Positions 52,764 to 63,453 of a stretch of DNA of 64,000 bases are shown piece after piece (the first letter of the stretch is position 1; every line of letters begins with the position of its first letter). The notes under the pieces were generated by a model. That model was not told where the DNA came from. It did not search any database and saw only the letters and a program-made list of their open reading frames with translations. The translations under genes and the position numbers were made by a program. The DNA is taken from NCBI GenBank assembly GCA_029882915.1, contig JAOUJZ010000004.1:20254-84253 (forward strand). The letters run 5' to 3'. The DNA is from Gammaproteobacteria bacterium. Lineage in GTDB: Bacteria > Pseudomonadota > Gammaproteobacteria > Nitrosococcales > Methylophagaceae.

Positions 52764-53360
52764 ATGAACAAACTTTTATTGAATGCATTTGAGCAACTCC
52801 GGTTTCTATTACGAATTACTCGTACTCACGGTATTGTTCGCCGTTATTTTGTGGTGAATGGTTTCGATGGCGCGCTCACCATGCTGGGCCTCATCATAGG
52901 GTTTGTTATCAGTGCATCAGCTAATTTGACGGTAGTAATTAATGCCTGTTTAGGTGCCGCTATCGCGTTAGCAGTAAGTGGTGTGAGTAGTGCTTATGTT
53001 AGTGAGCAAGCAGAGTTGCGTCGTGCTCTTAATGATTTGGAAGATGCGATGATGACGGATCTCAAGGAAAGTGCGCATGGCGATGCCGCTCGCTGGGTTC
53101 CTTTATTAATTGCACTCGTCAACGGTATCGCACCATTAATTATTTCTCTATTAATCATTAGCCCACTATGGCTATCTAAATTAGGAATAGTCTTTTTTGT
53201 TTCGCCGCTTTTTATCGCGGTCATTATTGCCTTTATCCTTATTTTTTTACTGGGTGTATTTCTAGGTCGCGTGTCAGGAGTTTCGTGGCTGTATAGTGGC
53301 GTTAAAGCACTGTTAGTCGCACTGGTGACCATGTCACTGATTTTCTTATTTGCGGGGTAA
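52764..53360 (+). CDS. VIT1/CCC1-like membrane transporter
   Basis: A 198-residue protein with five predicted helices. The N-terminal segment GIVRRYFVVNGFDGALTMLGLIIGF matches the first helix of the VIT1/CCC1 iron/manganese transporter family, and a charged cytosolic segment (ELRRALNDLEDAMMTDLKESAHGD) follows helix two as in that family. It is 18 bases after the DUF211 gene and 4 bases before the P-type ATPase start. Confidence 0.82.
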   Translation: MNKLLLNAFEQLRFLLRITRTHGIVRRYFVVNGFDGALTMLGLIIGFVISASANLTVVINACLGAAIALAVSGVSSAYVSEQAELRRALNDLEDAMMTDLKESAHGDAARWVPLLIALVNGIAPLIISLLIISPLWLSKLGIVFFVSPLFIAVIIAFILIFLLGVFLGRVSGVSWLYSGVKALLVALVTMSLIFLFAG

Positions 53361-53364
53361 TAGT

Positions 53365-56010
53365 GTGGCACACATTGACTGGCATACTGTTGAATCTGAT
53401 GACGTACTGAAACGGTTTAACAGTTCGGTTGATGGATTGACCACAAATCAGGTTCAACAAAACCGGATGGAACATGGTGCTAACGTTATTCCTGAAACAA
53501 AGAGACGATCTCTACTGAGAATGTTGCTGGATCAGTTTAGCGACTTCATGATCCTAGTATTGTTAGTGGCTGCAGTGATATCGGGCTTTATCGGAGAGCC
53601 TCAGGATACCATTGCCATATTAGTGATTATTGGTTTGAACGCCATTATCGGCATGGTTCAGGAATATAGAGCCGAACGTGCCGTTGCTGCACTGAGAAAA
53701 ATGGCAATTCCGGATGCCAAGGTAATACGTAACGCGACAGCAGTGACTATTGCAGCCTCTGAACTGGTACCTGGTGATATTGTTTTACTGGAAACGGGCA
53801 ATGTGGTGCCAGCGGACTTGAAGTTGCTGGAATCCGAGGAAATGCAGGCCGATGAATCATGTCTTACTGGCGAATCTCATGCTGTTGATAAGCGAAACAT
53901 CATTCTGACTGATACAGGTTTAGCCCTTGGAGATCGAGTTAATCTTGCATTTAATAGCAGTATGATTACACGGGGTCGCGGCAAGGGCATCGTGATCGCC
54001 ACAGGATTGAATACTGAAATCGGTCGTATTGCTGAATTACTCGGCAGCGAAAAGAGTGTGAAAACACCACTGCAGCAAAGATTGACTTTGTTTGGACGTT
54101 ATTTGGCGCTGGCAGTACTGGCAATCTGTGCCATCGTATTTGTTGCTGGTTTGCTGCAGGGGCAACCTGTATTACTGATGTTTTTGACGGCGATCAGTCT
54201 AGCAGTGGCGGCCATACCCGAAGCATTACCAGCAGTGGTGACAGTGTCACTTGCCTTTGGCGCACGTAAGCTCATTCAGAATAATGCTCTAGTGCGTAAT
54301 TTGCCAGCAGTGGAAACACTGGGATCAGTCACATACATCTGTGCTGATAAAACGGGGACTTTGACTCAAAATAGAATGACCGCAGAACTGTTTTATGTGA
54401 CCGGTCAACGTCAACAGCCACTAGATATTGATAGACATACTATGCCGATTGTAGAGTTTGGGCATGCACTGGCTTTAAATAATGACGTGTCAGAAATGGA
54501 TGGTACACCCAGCGGTGAACCGACTGAATTGGCATTATTTCAAGCGGCTTATCAGGCAGGTTATGACAAACATGTTCTGGAACAGCAATTACCACGTTTA
54601 GCGGTCATTCCTTTTGACAGTGACCGTAAGAAAATGACAACTCTGCATCAGTTGGCGGCAGGGGTCGTGGCCTATGTTAAAGGGGCGCCTGAACATGTGT
54701 TAACAGATTGTATTAATGCATTAGGCGTAGATGGCATCATAGAGATTGATGTTAAAGCAGTTACCACTGAAGCAGAACAATTAGCCAGAGAAGGGTATCG
54801 TGTGCTTGCAATAGCAAAACGGCAGTATGCCCAGATGCCTGACCAGATTGAGTCGGAAACGATTGAGCAACAACTCACCTTTCTTGGTCTGGTTGCTCTG
54901 ATTGACCCACCTCGACCGGAAGCCCAACAGGCCGTTGCTGATTGTCTGACTGCTGGCATTACACCCGTAATGATAACCGGTGATCATCCGGGTACGGCGA
55001 TGACCATCGCCAGACGTTTGGGGATAACCGATAGTGATGATGCCTTGTTGACTGGAGGCGAACTGGCAAAATTATCTGATGATGCATTTGCAAGCATTGT
55101 TGAAAAAATAAGGGTTTATGCTCGGGTCAGTCCACAACAAAAACTGAACATAGTAAAAGCATTGCAGTTAAATGGTGAATTTGTTGCCATGACGGGCGAT
55201 GGTGTTAACGATGCGCCTGCTCTGAAACGGGCCGGTATTGGTGTGGCTATGGGTAAAAAGGGCACTGATGTAGCGCGTGAAGCCGCAGACATGGTTTTAC
55301 TGGATGATAATTTCAATACAATTGTTCAAACGGTACGGTCAGGACGACAGATCTTCGATAATATTCGAAAATTTATTAAATATACGATGAGTTCCAATTC
55401 TGGAGAAATATGGACTCTCTTTCTGGCGCCATTTCTTGGCCTGCCCATTCCTTTGTTACCGATTCATATTTTATGGATCAATCTGGTGACTGATGGATTG
55501 CCCGGATTGGCTTATACTGCTGAACCTGCTGAGGAAGGAATTATGAATCGTCCGCCAAGGCCACCAGAAGAACATATATTTTCCCATGGTATGTGGCAGC
55601 ATATTTTATGGGTTGGGCTGTTTGTTGGTGGAATCTCTATCGCTTCACAAGCCTGGGCAATTTCACGAGGGGTCGACTATTGGCAAACTATTATTTTTAC
55701 CGTTTTGACCTTGTCACAGTTGTTTCATTCATTAGCAGTACGGAGTGAAACAACATCGTTGTTTTCACTGGGTTTGTTGAGTAATAAGCCCATGCTGGGT
55801 GCTGTCATCATGACCATTGGATTGCAGATGGCCGTTATTTACATCCCCGTATTTAATGACATCTTCCACACACAACCATTACCAATCTACGATCTGCTCA
55901 TTTGCTTTGCTGTGTCATCATTACTTCTGTTTGCGGTAGAGATTGAAAAGTATTTAGTGCGAAGAGGACTAATTTATGTGGACAGTAAACATTTAGTGCC
56001 TAATGAGTAA
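53365..56010 (+). CDS. P2-type cation-translocating ATPase
   Basis: About 881 residues from the GTG at 53365; the track start at 53350 is a TTG inside the upstream gene. All P-type motifs are present: LTGESHAVDK (actuator), CADKTGTLTQNRM (phosphorylated Asp), TGDGVNDAPALKRAG (hinge), and membrane motif AIPEALPAVVTVSLAFG, with NLVTDGLPGLA in helix 6. This is the SERCA/PMR1-like calcium or manganese pump group. Its coupling to VIT-like and DUF211 genes suggests export of Ca or Mn. Confidence 0.92.
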   Translation: MAHIDWHTVESDDVLKRFNSSVDGLTTNQVQQNRMEHGANVIPETKRRSLLRMLLDQFSDFMILVLLVAAVISGFIGEPQDTIAILVIIGLNAIIGMVQEYRAERAVAALRKMAIPDAKVIRNATAVTIAASELVPGDIVLLETGNVVPADLKLLESEEMQADESCLTGESHAVDKRNIILTDTGLALGDRVNLAFNSSMITRGRGKGIVIATGLNTEIGRIAELLGSEKSVKTPLQQRLTLFGRYLALAVLAICAIVFVAGLLQGQPVLLMFLTAISLAVAAIPEALPAVVTVSLAFGARKLIQNNALVRNLPAVETLGSVTYICADKTGTLTQNRMTAELFYVTGQRQQPLDIDRHTMPIVEFGHALALNNDVSEMDGTPSGEPTELALFQAAYQAGYDKHVLEQQLPRLAVIPFDSDRKKMTTLHQLAAGVVAYVKGAPEHVLTDCINALGVDGIIEIDVKAVTTEAEQLAREGYRVLAIAKRQYAQMPDQIESETIEQQLTFLGLVALIDPPRPEAQQAVADCLTAGITPVMITGDHPGTAMTIARRLGITDSDDALLTGGELAKLSDDAFASIVEKIRVYARVSPQQKLNIVKALQLNGEFVAMTGDGVNDAPALKRAGIGVAMGKKGTDVAREAADMVLLDDNFNTIVQTVRSGRQIFDNIRKFIKYTMSSNSGEIWTLFLAPFLGLPIPLLPIHILWINLVTDGLPGLAYTAEPAEEGIMNRPPRPPEEHIFSHGMWQHILWVGLFVGGISIASQAWAISRGVDYWQTIIFTVLTLSQLFHSLAVRSETTSLFSLGLLSNKPMLGAVIMTIGLQMAVIYIPVFNDIFHTQPLPIYDLLICFAVSSLLLFAVEIEKYLVRRGLIYVDSKHLVPNE

Positions 56011-56111
56011 CAGTAAAAGTCACTAGGCTAATATAAAGTTCTATATAATTAAGCACGGGCGTAATTAAGCTCACCACACCCTCGCTACTTTTCTAAATGT
56101 GTACTCGAACC

Positions 56112-58310
56112 ATGACTAAACATAAGTTTACCGTAACAGCTGCTCGTGGCATGCTGCCTTTATTGGCGAAAGAACTCGCTGGAATGGGCATTAAAGAGCT
56201 CAAGCAAGAGCAAGGTAACATCCGATTTACAGGTGGTTTAGAAGAGGCTTACCGCGTTTGTTTGTGGTCACGAATTGCTATTCGGGTGCTGATGCCCATT
56301 GCCCATTTTTCCGCAACTACAACCGATGAGCTGTATCAAGGTATTCATGATTTACCATGGGAAGATCATGTTGATGCTGAAGGCAGTACTATCGCCGTTG
56401 ATTTTAATAGTTTTCGCTCTAAAATTCACCATAGCCAATACGGTGCTCAACGAGTAAAAGACGGGATTGTAGATCGGTTTCGTGAGCAGACAGGGGAGCG
56501 ACCTTCTGTTGATCTGCATCAGCCTGACTTAAGAATCAATGTCTATCTGAAACATAACCAAGCTATCGTGAGCATTGATCTGTCGGGCGAGAGTCTGCAT
56601 AAACGCGGCTATCGTGTGCAAACAACCCCAGCACCTTTAAAAGAACATCTTGCGGCCGCTATTTTGATGACGGCAGAATGGCCGAGACTGGCCAAACAAG
56701 GTTGGGGTCTGATTGATCCGATGTGTGGATCAGGAACCTTTCTAATTGAAGCGGCGATGATAGCTGCTGATATTGCACCTGGGATTTTGAGAGACTATTT
56801 CGGTTTTCTATACTGGAAACAACATGACAAAGAAGCATGGCAGCGTTTAAAAGCCGATGCAGAACGTCGTCGCCACAGTGGTTTGGCACGATTACCCGTT
56901 ATTTCAGGTGGCGATGCTGATGTTAAATCGGTACAGGCAGCCAAAGCCAATATTGCTGAAATTGGTCTTTCAGAATGGATTCAGGTTGAACAACGTGATT
57001 TATTAGATTGGCCATCACAAGCCAAAGTATTACCGACCAGCGGCATGATGGTCTGCAACCCACCCTATGGTGAACGGATGGGGAATCTGGAAGAGTTGCA
57101 CCACCTTTATGAAAGTCTGGGTAATATTATCAGTGAATCATTTCCAGCGTGGCGAACCACATTGATTACTGACAATGAAAGTCTGGGTAAATTTACAGGG
57201 TTAACCTTATTTGACAGTGTGCCATTTGATAACGGTCCGATAGCCTGCAAGGTATTGTGTTACCGGGCACCACGACCAGTATCAGACAGAACAGAGCGCG
57301 TGGACCAATCAGTACAACAGTCCGAAATTATGCCTCAACACCAAAATGCTCAGCCAGTGATACTTTCAGAACATGCAGAAATGTTTGCCAACCGATTGAA
57401 AAAGAACCTCAAGCATCTTGGTAAATGGGCCAGAAAAAATAACATTGAATGTTATCGACTATACGATGCAGATTTGCCTGATTACGCTGTGGCTATCGAT
57501 CTTTATGGCGATTATGTTCATGTGCAGGAATATGCACCACCAAAATCGATTGATCCAGAAAAAGCAGTGCAACGATTAAATGATGTGATGCAGGTGATTC
57601 CACAGGTTTTAGAGCTGCCAGTTTCACATATCGCCCTTAAACTACGCCAAAAACAACGTGGAACACAGCAATACGAAGCACAAGGATCACAGAAACAGCG
57701 AATCACTATTACTGAATCAGATCTGAAATTTTGGGTTAATTTAACGGATTATCTAGATACGGGCTTGTTTCTGGATCATAGACTAACTCGTCAGATGATT
57801 ACTGAACAATCAGCAGGTAAAGACTTCCTTAATTTATTTGCTTATACAGGTTCGGCCACGGTTTATGCTGCTGCAGGTCAGGCAAAATCGACCACGACAG
57901 TAGACATGTCCAATACCTATCTGCAGTGGGCGCAAGATAATATGGTCTTAAATGGCTTTACGGGCAAACAACACCAGTATATTCGGGCAAATTGTTTGGA
58001 ATGGTTGCAGGCAGCACATCAGGAACCCCAGCGCTATGGCTTGATCTTTCTTGATCCTCCTACATTCTCCAATTCAAGCAGGATGGAAGGAGTATTTGAT
58101 ATACAACGCGACCATGTTGCCTTGATTAATATGTCTGTCGATCTACTTTCAGATGAAGGTATATTGCTATTCTCAACCAATCGGCGAGACTTTAAGATAG
58201 ATATTGATACGCTATCAAATCTCACTATTAATGATATCAGCAATATTACCTTACCCAAAGACTTTGAGAGAAACCCAAAAATCCATTATTGTTGGGCAAT
58301 TAGCAAATAA
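56112..58310 (+). CDS. rlmKL: Fused 23S rRNA methyltransferase RlmKL
   Basis: About 732 residues from the ATG at 56112; the ATG at 56097 is also possible and neither has a clear ribosome site. The N-terminal half has a THUMP domain and an RlmL methyltransferase (DPMCGSGTFLIEAAM; MVCNPPYGERM), the C-terminal half an RlmK methyltransferase (DFLNLFAYTGSATVYAA; FLDPPTFSNS). The enzyme makes m2G2445 and m7G2069 in 23S rRNA. The fused form is typical of gammaproteobacteria (E. coli 702). Confidence 0.96.
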   Translation: MTKHKFTVTAARGMLPLLAKELAGMGIKELKQEQGNIRFTGGLEEAYRVCLWSRIAIRVLMPIAHFSATTTDELYQGIHDLPWEDHVDAEGSTIAVDFNSFRSKIHHSQYGAQRVKDGIVDRFREQTGERPSVDLHQPDLRINVYLKHNQAIVSIDLSGESLHKRGYRVQTTPAPLKEHLAAAILMTAEWPRLAKQGWGLIDPMCGSGTFLIEAAMIAADIAPGILRDYFGFLYWKQHDKEAWQRLKADAERRRHSGLARLPVISGGDADVKSVQAAKANIAEIGLSEWIQVEQRDLLDWPSQAKVLPTSGMMVCNPPYGERMGNLEELHHLYESLGNIISESFPAWRTTLITDNESLGKFTGLTLFDSVPFDNGPIACKVLCYRAPRPVSDRTERVDQSVQQSEIMPQHQNAQPVILSEHAEMFANRLKKNLKHLGKWARKNNIECYRLYDADLPDYAVAIDLYGDYVHVQEYAPPKSIDPEKAVQRLNDVMQVIPQVLELPVSHIALKLRQKQRGTQQYEAQGSQKQRITITESDLKFWVNLTDYLDTGLFLDHRLTRQMITEQSAGKDFLNLFAYTGSATVYAAAGQAKSTTTVDMSNTYLQWAQDNMVLNGFTGKQHQYIRANCLEWLQAAHQEPQRYGLIFLDPPTFSNSSRMEGVFDIQRDHVALINMSVDLLSDEGILLFSTNRRDFKIDIDTLSNLTINDISNITLPKDFERNPKIHYCWAISK

Positions 58311-58319
58311 TAACTAATA

Positions 58320-60392
58320 TTATTTTGCCATCAATTCCAATAGGGTAGCCTGAGCTGAAATAGCTTCAGCGGCTTCAGTACATTCGACACGATGGTATCT
58401 GCCTTCTGGTGACAGCATCCAAGCTTGAGTATTGTCGGCGAGATATATTTCAAGATCATTGATAACTTGTTTCCGTAGTTTTTTGTTTTCTATAGGAAAA
58501 CAAGTTTCAACACGGCGTAATAAATTGCGTTTCATTAGATCGGCACTGCCAGCCCAGACTTCTTCATCTCCTGCATTCTCAAAATAAAATACCCGAGTAT
58601 GCTCCAAGAAGCGCCCGATAATACTTCGGACATGAATATTTTCAGATAAACCTATAACGCCAGGTTTTAAACAGCAAATCCCACGAACAATAAGATCGAT
58701 TTTTACTCCAGCCATTGATGCGCGATAAAAGGCTTGGATTATTTCAGGCTCTACCAATGCATTCACTTTAGCAATGATATGGGCGGATTTTCCGGCTTGA
58801 GCATGAGTGATCTCTCGCTCGATGCGGTTCAATAAACCTTCATGCAATGTAAATGGTGCATGTAGCAGTTTATGCATTTTTGGGATCTTACCGAGACTGG
58901 TTAATTGTACGAATAAATTGCTGACATCCTCGCCAATTTGTTTATCTGTTGTTAACAAACCATAGTCAGTATAGATACGGGAAGTGCTGCGGTGATAATT
59001 ACCTGTTCCAAGATGAACATAGTGACGTAACTTACTGTTTTCACGCCTTAATATTAATAGCATTTTTGCATGAGTTTTATAGCCAACAATACCATACACA
59101 ACATGGACAGCTGCTTGCTGTAATCTCGCTGCTAATGCAACATTGGCAGCTTCATCGAATCGAGCTCGAAGTTCGATTACAACGGTGACTTCTTTTCCTG
59201 CCTGAGCGGCTGATACAAGGGCATCGACAATAGGGGATTTTGCACCCGTGCGATAAAGAGTTTGCTTGATGGCTAAAATAGCGGGATCTGATGCTGCTTG
59301 TTTAAGCAGATCAACCACCGGAGAAAAGGATTGGTAAGGGTGGTGTAATAAAATATCCTGCTTGCGAATTGCAGAAAAAATATCTTCCTTATTAGACAAG
59401 GCGGCCGGTAGACCTTGAGTAAATGGCTTAAATTTAAGATCTGGGCGTTCCACTAGTGAATAAACAGCTTGAAGTCGGCTCAAATTAACTGGCCCATTGA
59501 CCAGATAGACATTATCTTCATGCATACCGCATTGATCACGAAGAAAATCAACCATATCTTCTGGGCAGTTATGGGCAATTTCCAAACGAACTTCATCACC
59601 ATAATTACGGTGGGTAAGCTCATCAGAAATAGCGACTAATAAGTCACTGGTTTCTTCTGTATCTATGGCTAAATCACTATTTCTGGTTACACGAAACTGA
59701 TAGCAGCCTTTAATTTTCATTCCATAAAACAAGTCATCAGCAAAGGCATGGATAATGGATGATAAAAACACGAATTCATGTTCACAGTTCAGTTTAAGCT
59801 CTGGAGGTAATTCAATCACACGTGGTAAAGCACGGGGTGCTTGTAAAATAGCTGAGCTACGATTACGGCCAAAGGCATCTTTGCCTACCAGCGATACAAT
59901 GAAATTCAAACTTTTATTCAATAAACGTGGAAAAGGGTGGGCAGAATCCAGCCCCATTGGACTGAGGATTGGCGCTATTTCTTCAACAAAATAAGCACGT
60001 AACCACTCCACTTGTTCGTCTGACCATTTATCACGTGGCAGAATTTCAATGGATTGGTCAGCCAAAGCAGGTATTAATACTTCATTTAACACCTTATATT
60101 GCTCATCAACCAGTTCATGCGCCCTGATGTTGATAATTTTAAGTGCTTCCTGAGCACTTATCTGGTCAGCTTCAAGGTAGGGATCGCCAATCTCAATCTG
60201 TTGAATTAAGCCAGCCACACGCACTTCAAAAAACTCATCAAGATTGGTGCTGGAAATACAGAGGTAATTTAACCGTTCAAGTAAAGGCACATCGGGATCT
60301 AGAGCTTGCTGTAAAACACGCCAGTTAAATTCCAGTAAGCTCTGTTCGCGATTTAGGTACAGCTCGGGGTTGTTGAGATCAATAGTGTCCAT
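58320..60392 (-). CDS. ppk1: Polyphosphate kinase 1
   Basis: A 690-residue Ppk1 (E. coli 688). The N-terminal domain begins LYLNREQSLLEFNWRVL. The catalytic histidine lies in GYKTHAKMLLI, followed by HLGTGNYHRSTSRIYTDYGL. It polymerises the gamma phosphate of ATP into polyphosphate. The gene converges on rlmKL with 9 bases between stops. No ppx gene is adjacent. Confidence 0.97.
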   Translation of the reverse strand: MDTIDLNNPELYLNREQSLLEFNWRVLQQALDPDVPLLERLNYLCISSTNLDEFFEVRVAGLIQQIEIGDPYLEADQISAQEALKIINIRAHELVDEQYKVLNEVLIPALADQSIEILPRDKWSDEQVEWLRAYFVEEIAPILSPMGLDSAHPFPRLLNKSLNFIVSLVGKDAFGRNRSSAILQAPRALPRVIELPPELKLNCEHEFVFLSSIIHAFADDLFYGMKIKGCYQFRVTRNSDLAIDTEETSDLLVAISDELTHRNYGDEVRLEIAHNCPEDMVDFLRDQCGMHEDNVYLVNGPVNLSRLQAVYSLVERPDLKFKPFTQGLPAALSNKEDIFSAIRKQDILLHHPYQSFSPVVDLLKQAASDPAILAIKQTLYRTGAKSPIVDALVSAAQAGKEVTVVIELRARFDEAANVALAARLQQAAVHVVYGIVGYKTHAKMLLILRRENSKLRHYVHLGTGNYHRSTSRIYTDYGLLTTDKQIGEDVSNLFVQLTSLGKIPKMHKLLHAPFTLHEGLLNRIEREITHAQAGKSAHIIAKVNALVEPEIIQAFYRASMAGVKIDLIVRGICCLKPGVIGLSENIHVRSIIGRFLEHTRVFYFENAGDEEVWAGSADLMKRNLLRRVETCFPIENKKLRKQVINDLEIYLADNTQAWMLSPEGRYHRVECTEAAEAISAQATLLELMAK

Positions 60393-60469
60393 TTGATGTG
60401 TCTACTTGTTTAATGACTGTATGTAAGTGTTTTTTGAATATAATGTTACTCGCATCAGATTAGCATATA

Positions 60470-60587
60470 AAGACTTAGTATTTCTTAAACCATAGTGAAA
60501 ATACATCTTGTATGTATAGGAAGACTTAGTGCCATAATTATATTAAGTTTTCTATATAACTAAACATTATTATTGGGCATAAGTCTT
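60470..60587. repeat. Repeated AAGACTTAGT motifs upstream of the chemotaxis receptor
   Basis: AAGACTTAGT occurs at 60470-60479 and 60521-60530, with an inverted core AAGTCTT at 60581-60587. A 6-bp dyad ATACAT-CTTGT-ATGTAT sits between them at 60501-60517. These lie in the ppk1/receptor divergent region. Confidence 0.35.
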
Positions 60588-60629
60588 GCTATGTCTTTAT
60601 ATGTCAAAAAGGTTCAAACGGAAAAAAAG

Positions 60630-62963
60630 ATGAAACTGAAACAAAAAATCACAATCGCTGCAGTTGTATTATGTGTTGTGCCTATGCTGGCATTAGCCAT
60701 TGTGTCTAACTGGATTGCATCTAATCAATCGCATGCTGCATTAGAGTCGTCAGCTGAAGCAAGATTGATCTCTTTGCGAGATGTGAAAAAGACTCAGATA
60801 GAAGATTATTTTGCCACTATCAGAAATCAGCTACTAAATTTTGCCGCTGCTGATGCGGTCATATCGGCAACAAAGAACTTTGCTACCGCATATGAAAGAT
60901 ACGCTTCTGAAACAGGGCAGACGGATAGAACCAGTTCAGTTAATAAATTAACTGGCTATTACAATAATACGTTCATGCCGGAATACCTGAGCTTGAACCC
61001 AGGGGCATCGGCATTACCAACATCAAATTTGTTGGCTAAGATTGATCTCAATGGTTTGTCATTGCAAAATACGTTAATTGCTAAAAACCCTGCGCCATTG
61101 GGTGAAAAAGACAGTATGACTGATTTGGGAGATGGCTCTCAATACAGTTACTGGCACAATCAATACCATCCCTATTTAAGAGATGTACTGCAACGTTTCG
61201 GTTTCTACGATATTTTCCTGGTTGATTCTACAACGGGCAAAGTTGTTTATTCAGTATACAAAGAACTCGATTTCGCGACATCTTTGATGGATGGCCCTTA
61301 TGCAAATTCCGGTTTAGCTAAAGCATTTAAAGAAGCTAACAAGGCCACGAGATCTGGTGTGGTCGCCATTACAGACTTTGAATCATATACCCCGTCATAC
61401 GAAGGTGCTGCAGCATTTATGGCAACGCCTATTTTCGAAAACGGTGTTAAACGTGGTGTACTCATATTTCAGATGCCTGTTAGCCGCATCAATCATATCA
61501 TGACATTTGATGGTAAATGGTCCGAAGCAGGTCTAGGGAATTCTGGAGAAATCTATCTGGTCGGTGCAGACAAGCGTTCACGTAGTGAAAGCCGCTTTTT
61601 AATGGAAGATAAGTCGGGTTATATAGATGCACTGCGTGCTAGTCCAACAATTAGTAATGAGATTGTCGACACCATAACAGCCAAAGGCACAGCATTAGGA
61701 TTACAACCTGTTGATAGTCGTGGTAGTCAGGCTGCACTTGCAGGTAACTCTGGCTTTGATATTTTCTCTGATTATCGTGGAGTGGCAGTGTTGTCAGCAT
61801 ATGCACCATTGGCGATTGAAGGTTTAAATTGGGTCATATTAGCGGAGATTGATAAAGAAGAGGCCTTTGCTGCAGCCGATGATTTGTCTAATCATTTATG
61901 GTTATACGGTTTTATCATCCTTGCCATTATGGCGGCTCTTGCCGCTGTAATCGCTGCTCAATTAGCTGGCTTGTTATCAAAACCCATTGTGGCATTCAGT
62001 AATTTTATTAGCCAAGTTTCTGAACAACTTGATTTAACCAGGCGCCTTGATATAAATAGAACTGATGAAATTGGTGATGCAGGTAATGCCTTTAACAAGT
62101 TGCTAGATGTATTCCAAAAAGGAATGCATGAAGTTACTGATGCGAGTAGTAGAATTGCTGCAGCGTCAGAAGAAACCTCCGTGATTACTGAGCAAACCAG
62201 CGAAGCCATTCAAACTCAGCAAGCAGAAATCAGTCATGTTGCCACTGCAATGAATGAAATGAGTGCAACGGTGAATGACATTGCCAAAAATACAACACAG
62301 ACAGCAGTTGCATCAGATACAGCACGTGAAAATGTTCAAGCAGGTACTGAAGCGATGAACAAAACAATTGATTATGTTGGTGCTGTCTCTACTGTTATGC
62401 AACAAGCGAGTGAAACAATTGCTCAGTTAGAGCAACGCAGTGTTGATATTTCAGGCGTACTGGATGTCATTAGCGGTATTGCCGAGCAAACCAATCTATT
62501 GGCGTTAAATGCAGCGATTGAAGCAGCGAGAGCCGGGGAACAGGGTCGGGGATTTGCCGTGGTTGCGGATGAAGTGAGAAACCTTGCGAGTAGAACACAG
62601 GAGTCCACGGGTGAAATCACCAAGATGATTGAGGAACTGCAAAATGGCAGCAAACAGGCCGTAGCAGCTATGGAACAAAGTAAATCACAAGTTGATGCGG
62701 CTGTAGAACAGGCTGGAGAAACAGGTGGTACACTTGCCACCATTGCTGAGGTCATCATGCAGATCAATGATATGAGTAGCCAAATTGCAACAGCAGCAGA
62801 AGAGCAGGGCGCGGTTTCAGAAGAAATTAACCGTAATGTTGTCAGAATTAATGATATGACAGAACAGACTGCAGAGGGCGCAGGGCAAACATCTCAAGCC
62901 AGTCAGGATCTGTCTCGTTTGGCCTCTGATTTGGCTCTACTTGTTCAAAAATTTCAAGTGTAA
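60630..62963 (+). CDS. Methyl-accepting chemotaxis protein with Cache sensor
   Basis: About 777 residues from the ATG at 60630 (GGAAAAAAAG upstream), preferred over the TTG at 60573. Order: TM about 9-30, a large periplasmic double-Cache-like sensor (to about 415), TM about 420-445, HAMP, and a signalling domain with the hairpin tip [35 protein letters not shown]. It should bind a small ligand and control CheA; no che genes are in the window. Confidence 0.94.
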   Translation: MKLKQKITIAAVVLCVVPMLALAIVSNWIASNQSHAALESSAEARLISLRDVKKTQIEDYFATIRNQLLNFAAADAVISATKNFATAYERYASETGQTDRTSSVNKLTGYYNNTFMPEYLSLNPGASALPTSNLLAKIDLNGLSLQNTLIAKNPAPLGEKDSMTDLGDGSQYSYWHNQYHPYLRDVLQRFGFYDIFLVDSTTGKVVYSVYKELDFATSLMDGPYANSGLAKAFKEANKATRSGVVAITDFESYTPSYEGAAAFMATPIFENGVKRGVLIFQMPVSRINHIMTFDGKWSEAGLGNSGEIYLVGADKRSRSESRFLMEDKSGYIDALRASPTISNEIVDTITAKGTALGLQPVDSRGSQAALAGNSGFDIFSDYRGVAVLSAYAPLAIEGLNWVILAEIDKEEAFAAADDLSNHLWLYGFIILAIMAALAAVIAAQLAGLLSKPIVAFSNFISQVSEQLDLTRRLDINRTDEIGDAGNAFNKLLDVFQKGMHEVTDASSRIAAASEETSVITEQTSEAIQTQQAEISHVATAMNEMSATVNDIAKNTTQTAVASDTARENVQAGTEAMNKTIDYVGAVSTVMQQASETIAQLEQRSVDISGVLDVISGIAEQTNLLALNAAIEAARAGEQGRGFAVVADEVRNLASRTQESTGEITKMIEELQNGSKQAVAAMEQSKSQVDAAVEQAGETGGTLATIAEVIMQINDMSSQIATAAEEQGAVSEEINRNVVRINDMTEQTAEGAGQTSQASQDLSRLASDLALLVQKFQV

Positions 62964-62976
62964 TTTAAGATGCTGG

Positions 62977-63453
62977 TTACCAGCGGTATTTATCGTAGTT
63001 TTCAGGGTTAGCCCAATGACGACTGTTTAACCAGTCATGGTTGGGCTGATAATTTTCGATAGCATAGCTAAATATCTGATGATGATGGGTCATAGCAACA
63101 CGCTGCATACCCAGCGCTAGAAAGTCCGCTAATTCCCAGCTTTGTCGTACCGCTGCATCAATTTCGCAAATAACAATCATATGCTGGGTGTAACAATTAC
63201 GAATTAAGCCCAACCATTCCATCGCCTGTGATTTGGGTAGGGTGTCGACAATTTCACTGACTATAGCCAGGTCTATGCTGGTGATATTTGCGAATTGTTC
63301 CAGTCTAAACGGTGTTTTCAAAACCTGTGATCTGGTATCTTGCTGTTCTTTATAGCAAGCTAGGGCCGTTTCTCCCACTATCAATACTGAGCTGGGCTGG
63401 AACTCCTCAATCAAAGGTGAAAGTATTGTTGATAAATCTAAATGCGTTGTCAT
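62977..63453 (-). CDS. DUF6231-like hypothetical protein
   Basis: A 158-residue soluble protein with a Rossmann-like beginning (SSVLIVGETALACY) and a second strand region (SIDLAIVSEIVDTL), ending in NSRHWANPENYDKYRW. It resembles the DUF6231 family; the function is unknown. Its start codon overlaps that of ycgN on the opposite strand. Confidence 0.75.
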   Translation of the reverse strand: MTTHLDLSTILSPLIEEFQPSSVLIVGETALACYKEQQDTRSQVLKTPFRLEQFANITSIDLAIVSEIVDTLPKSQAMEWLGLIRNCYTQHMIVICEIDAAVRQSWELADFLALGMQRVAMTHHHQIFSYAIENYQPNHDWLNSRHWANPENYDKYRW

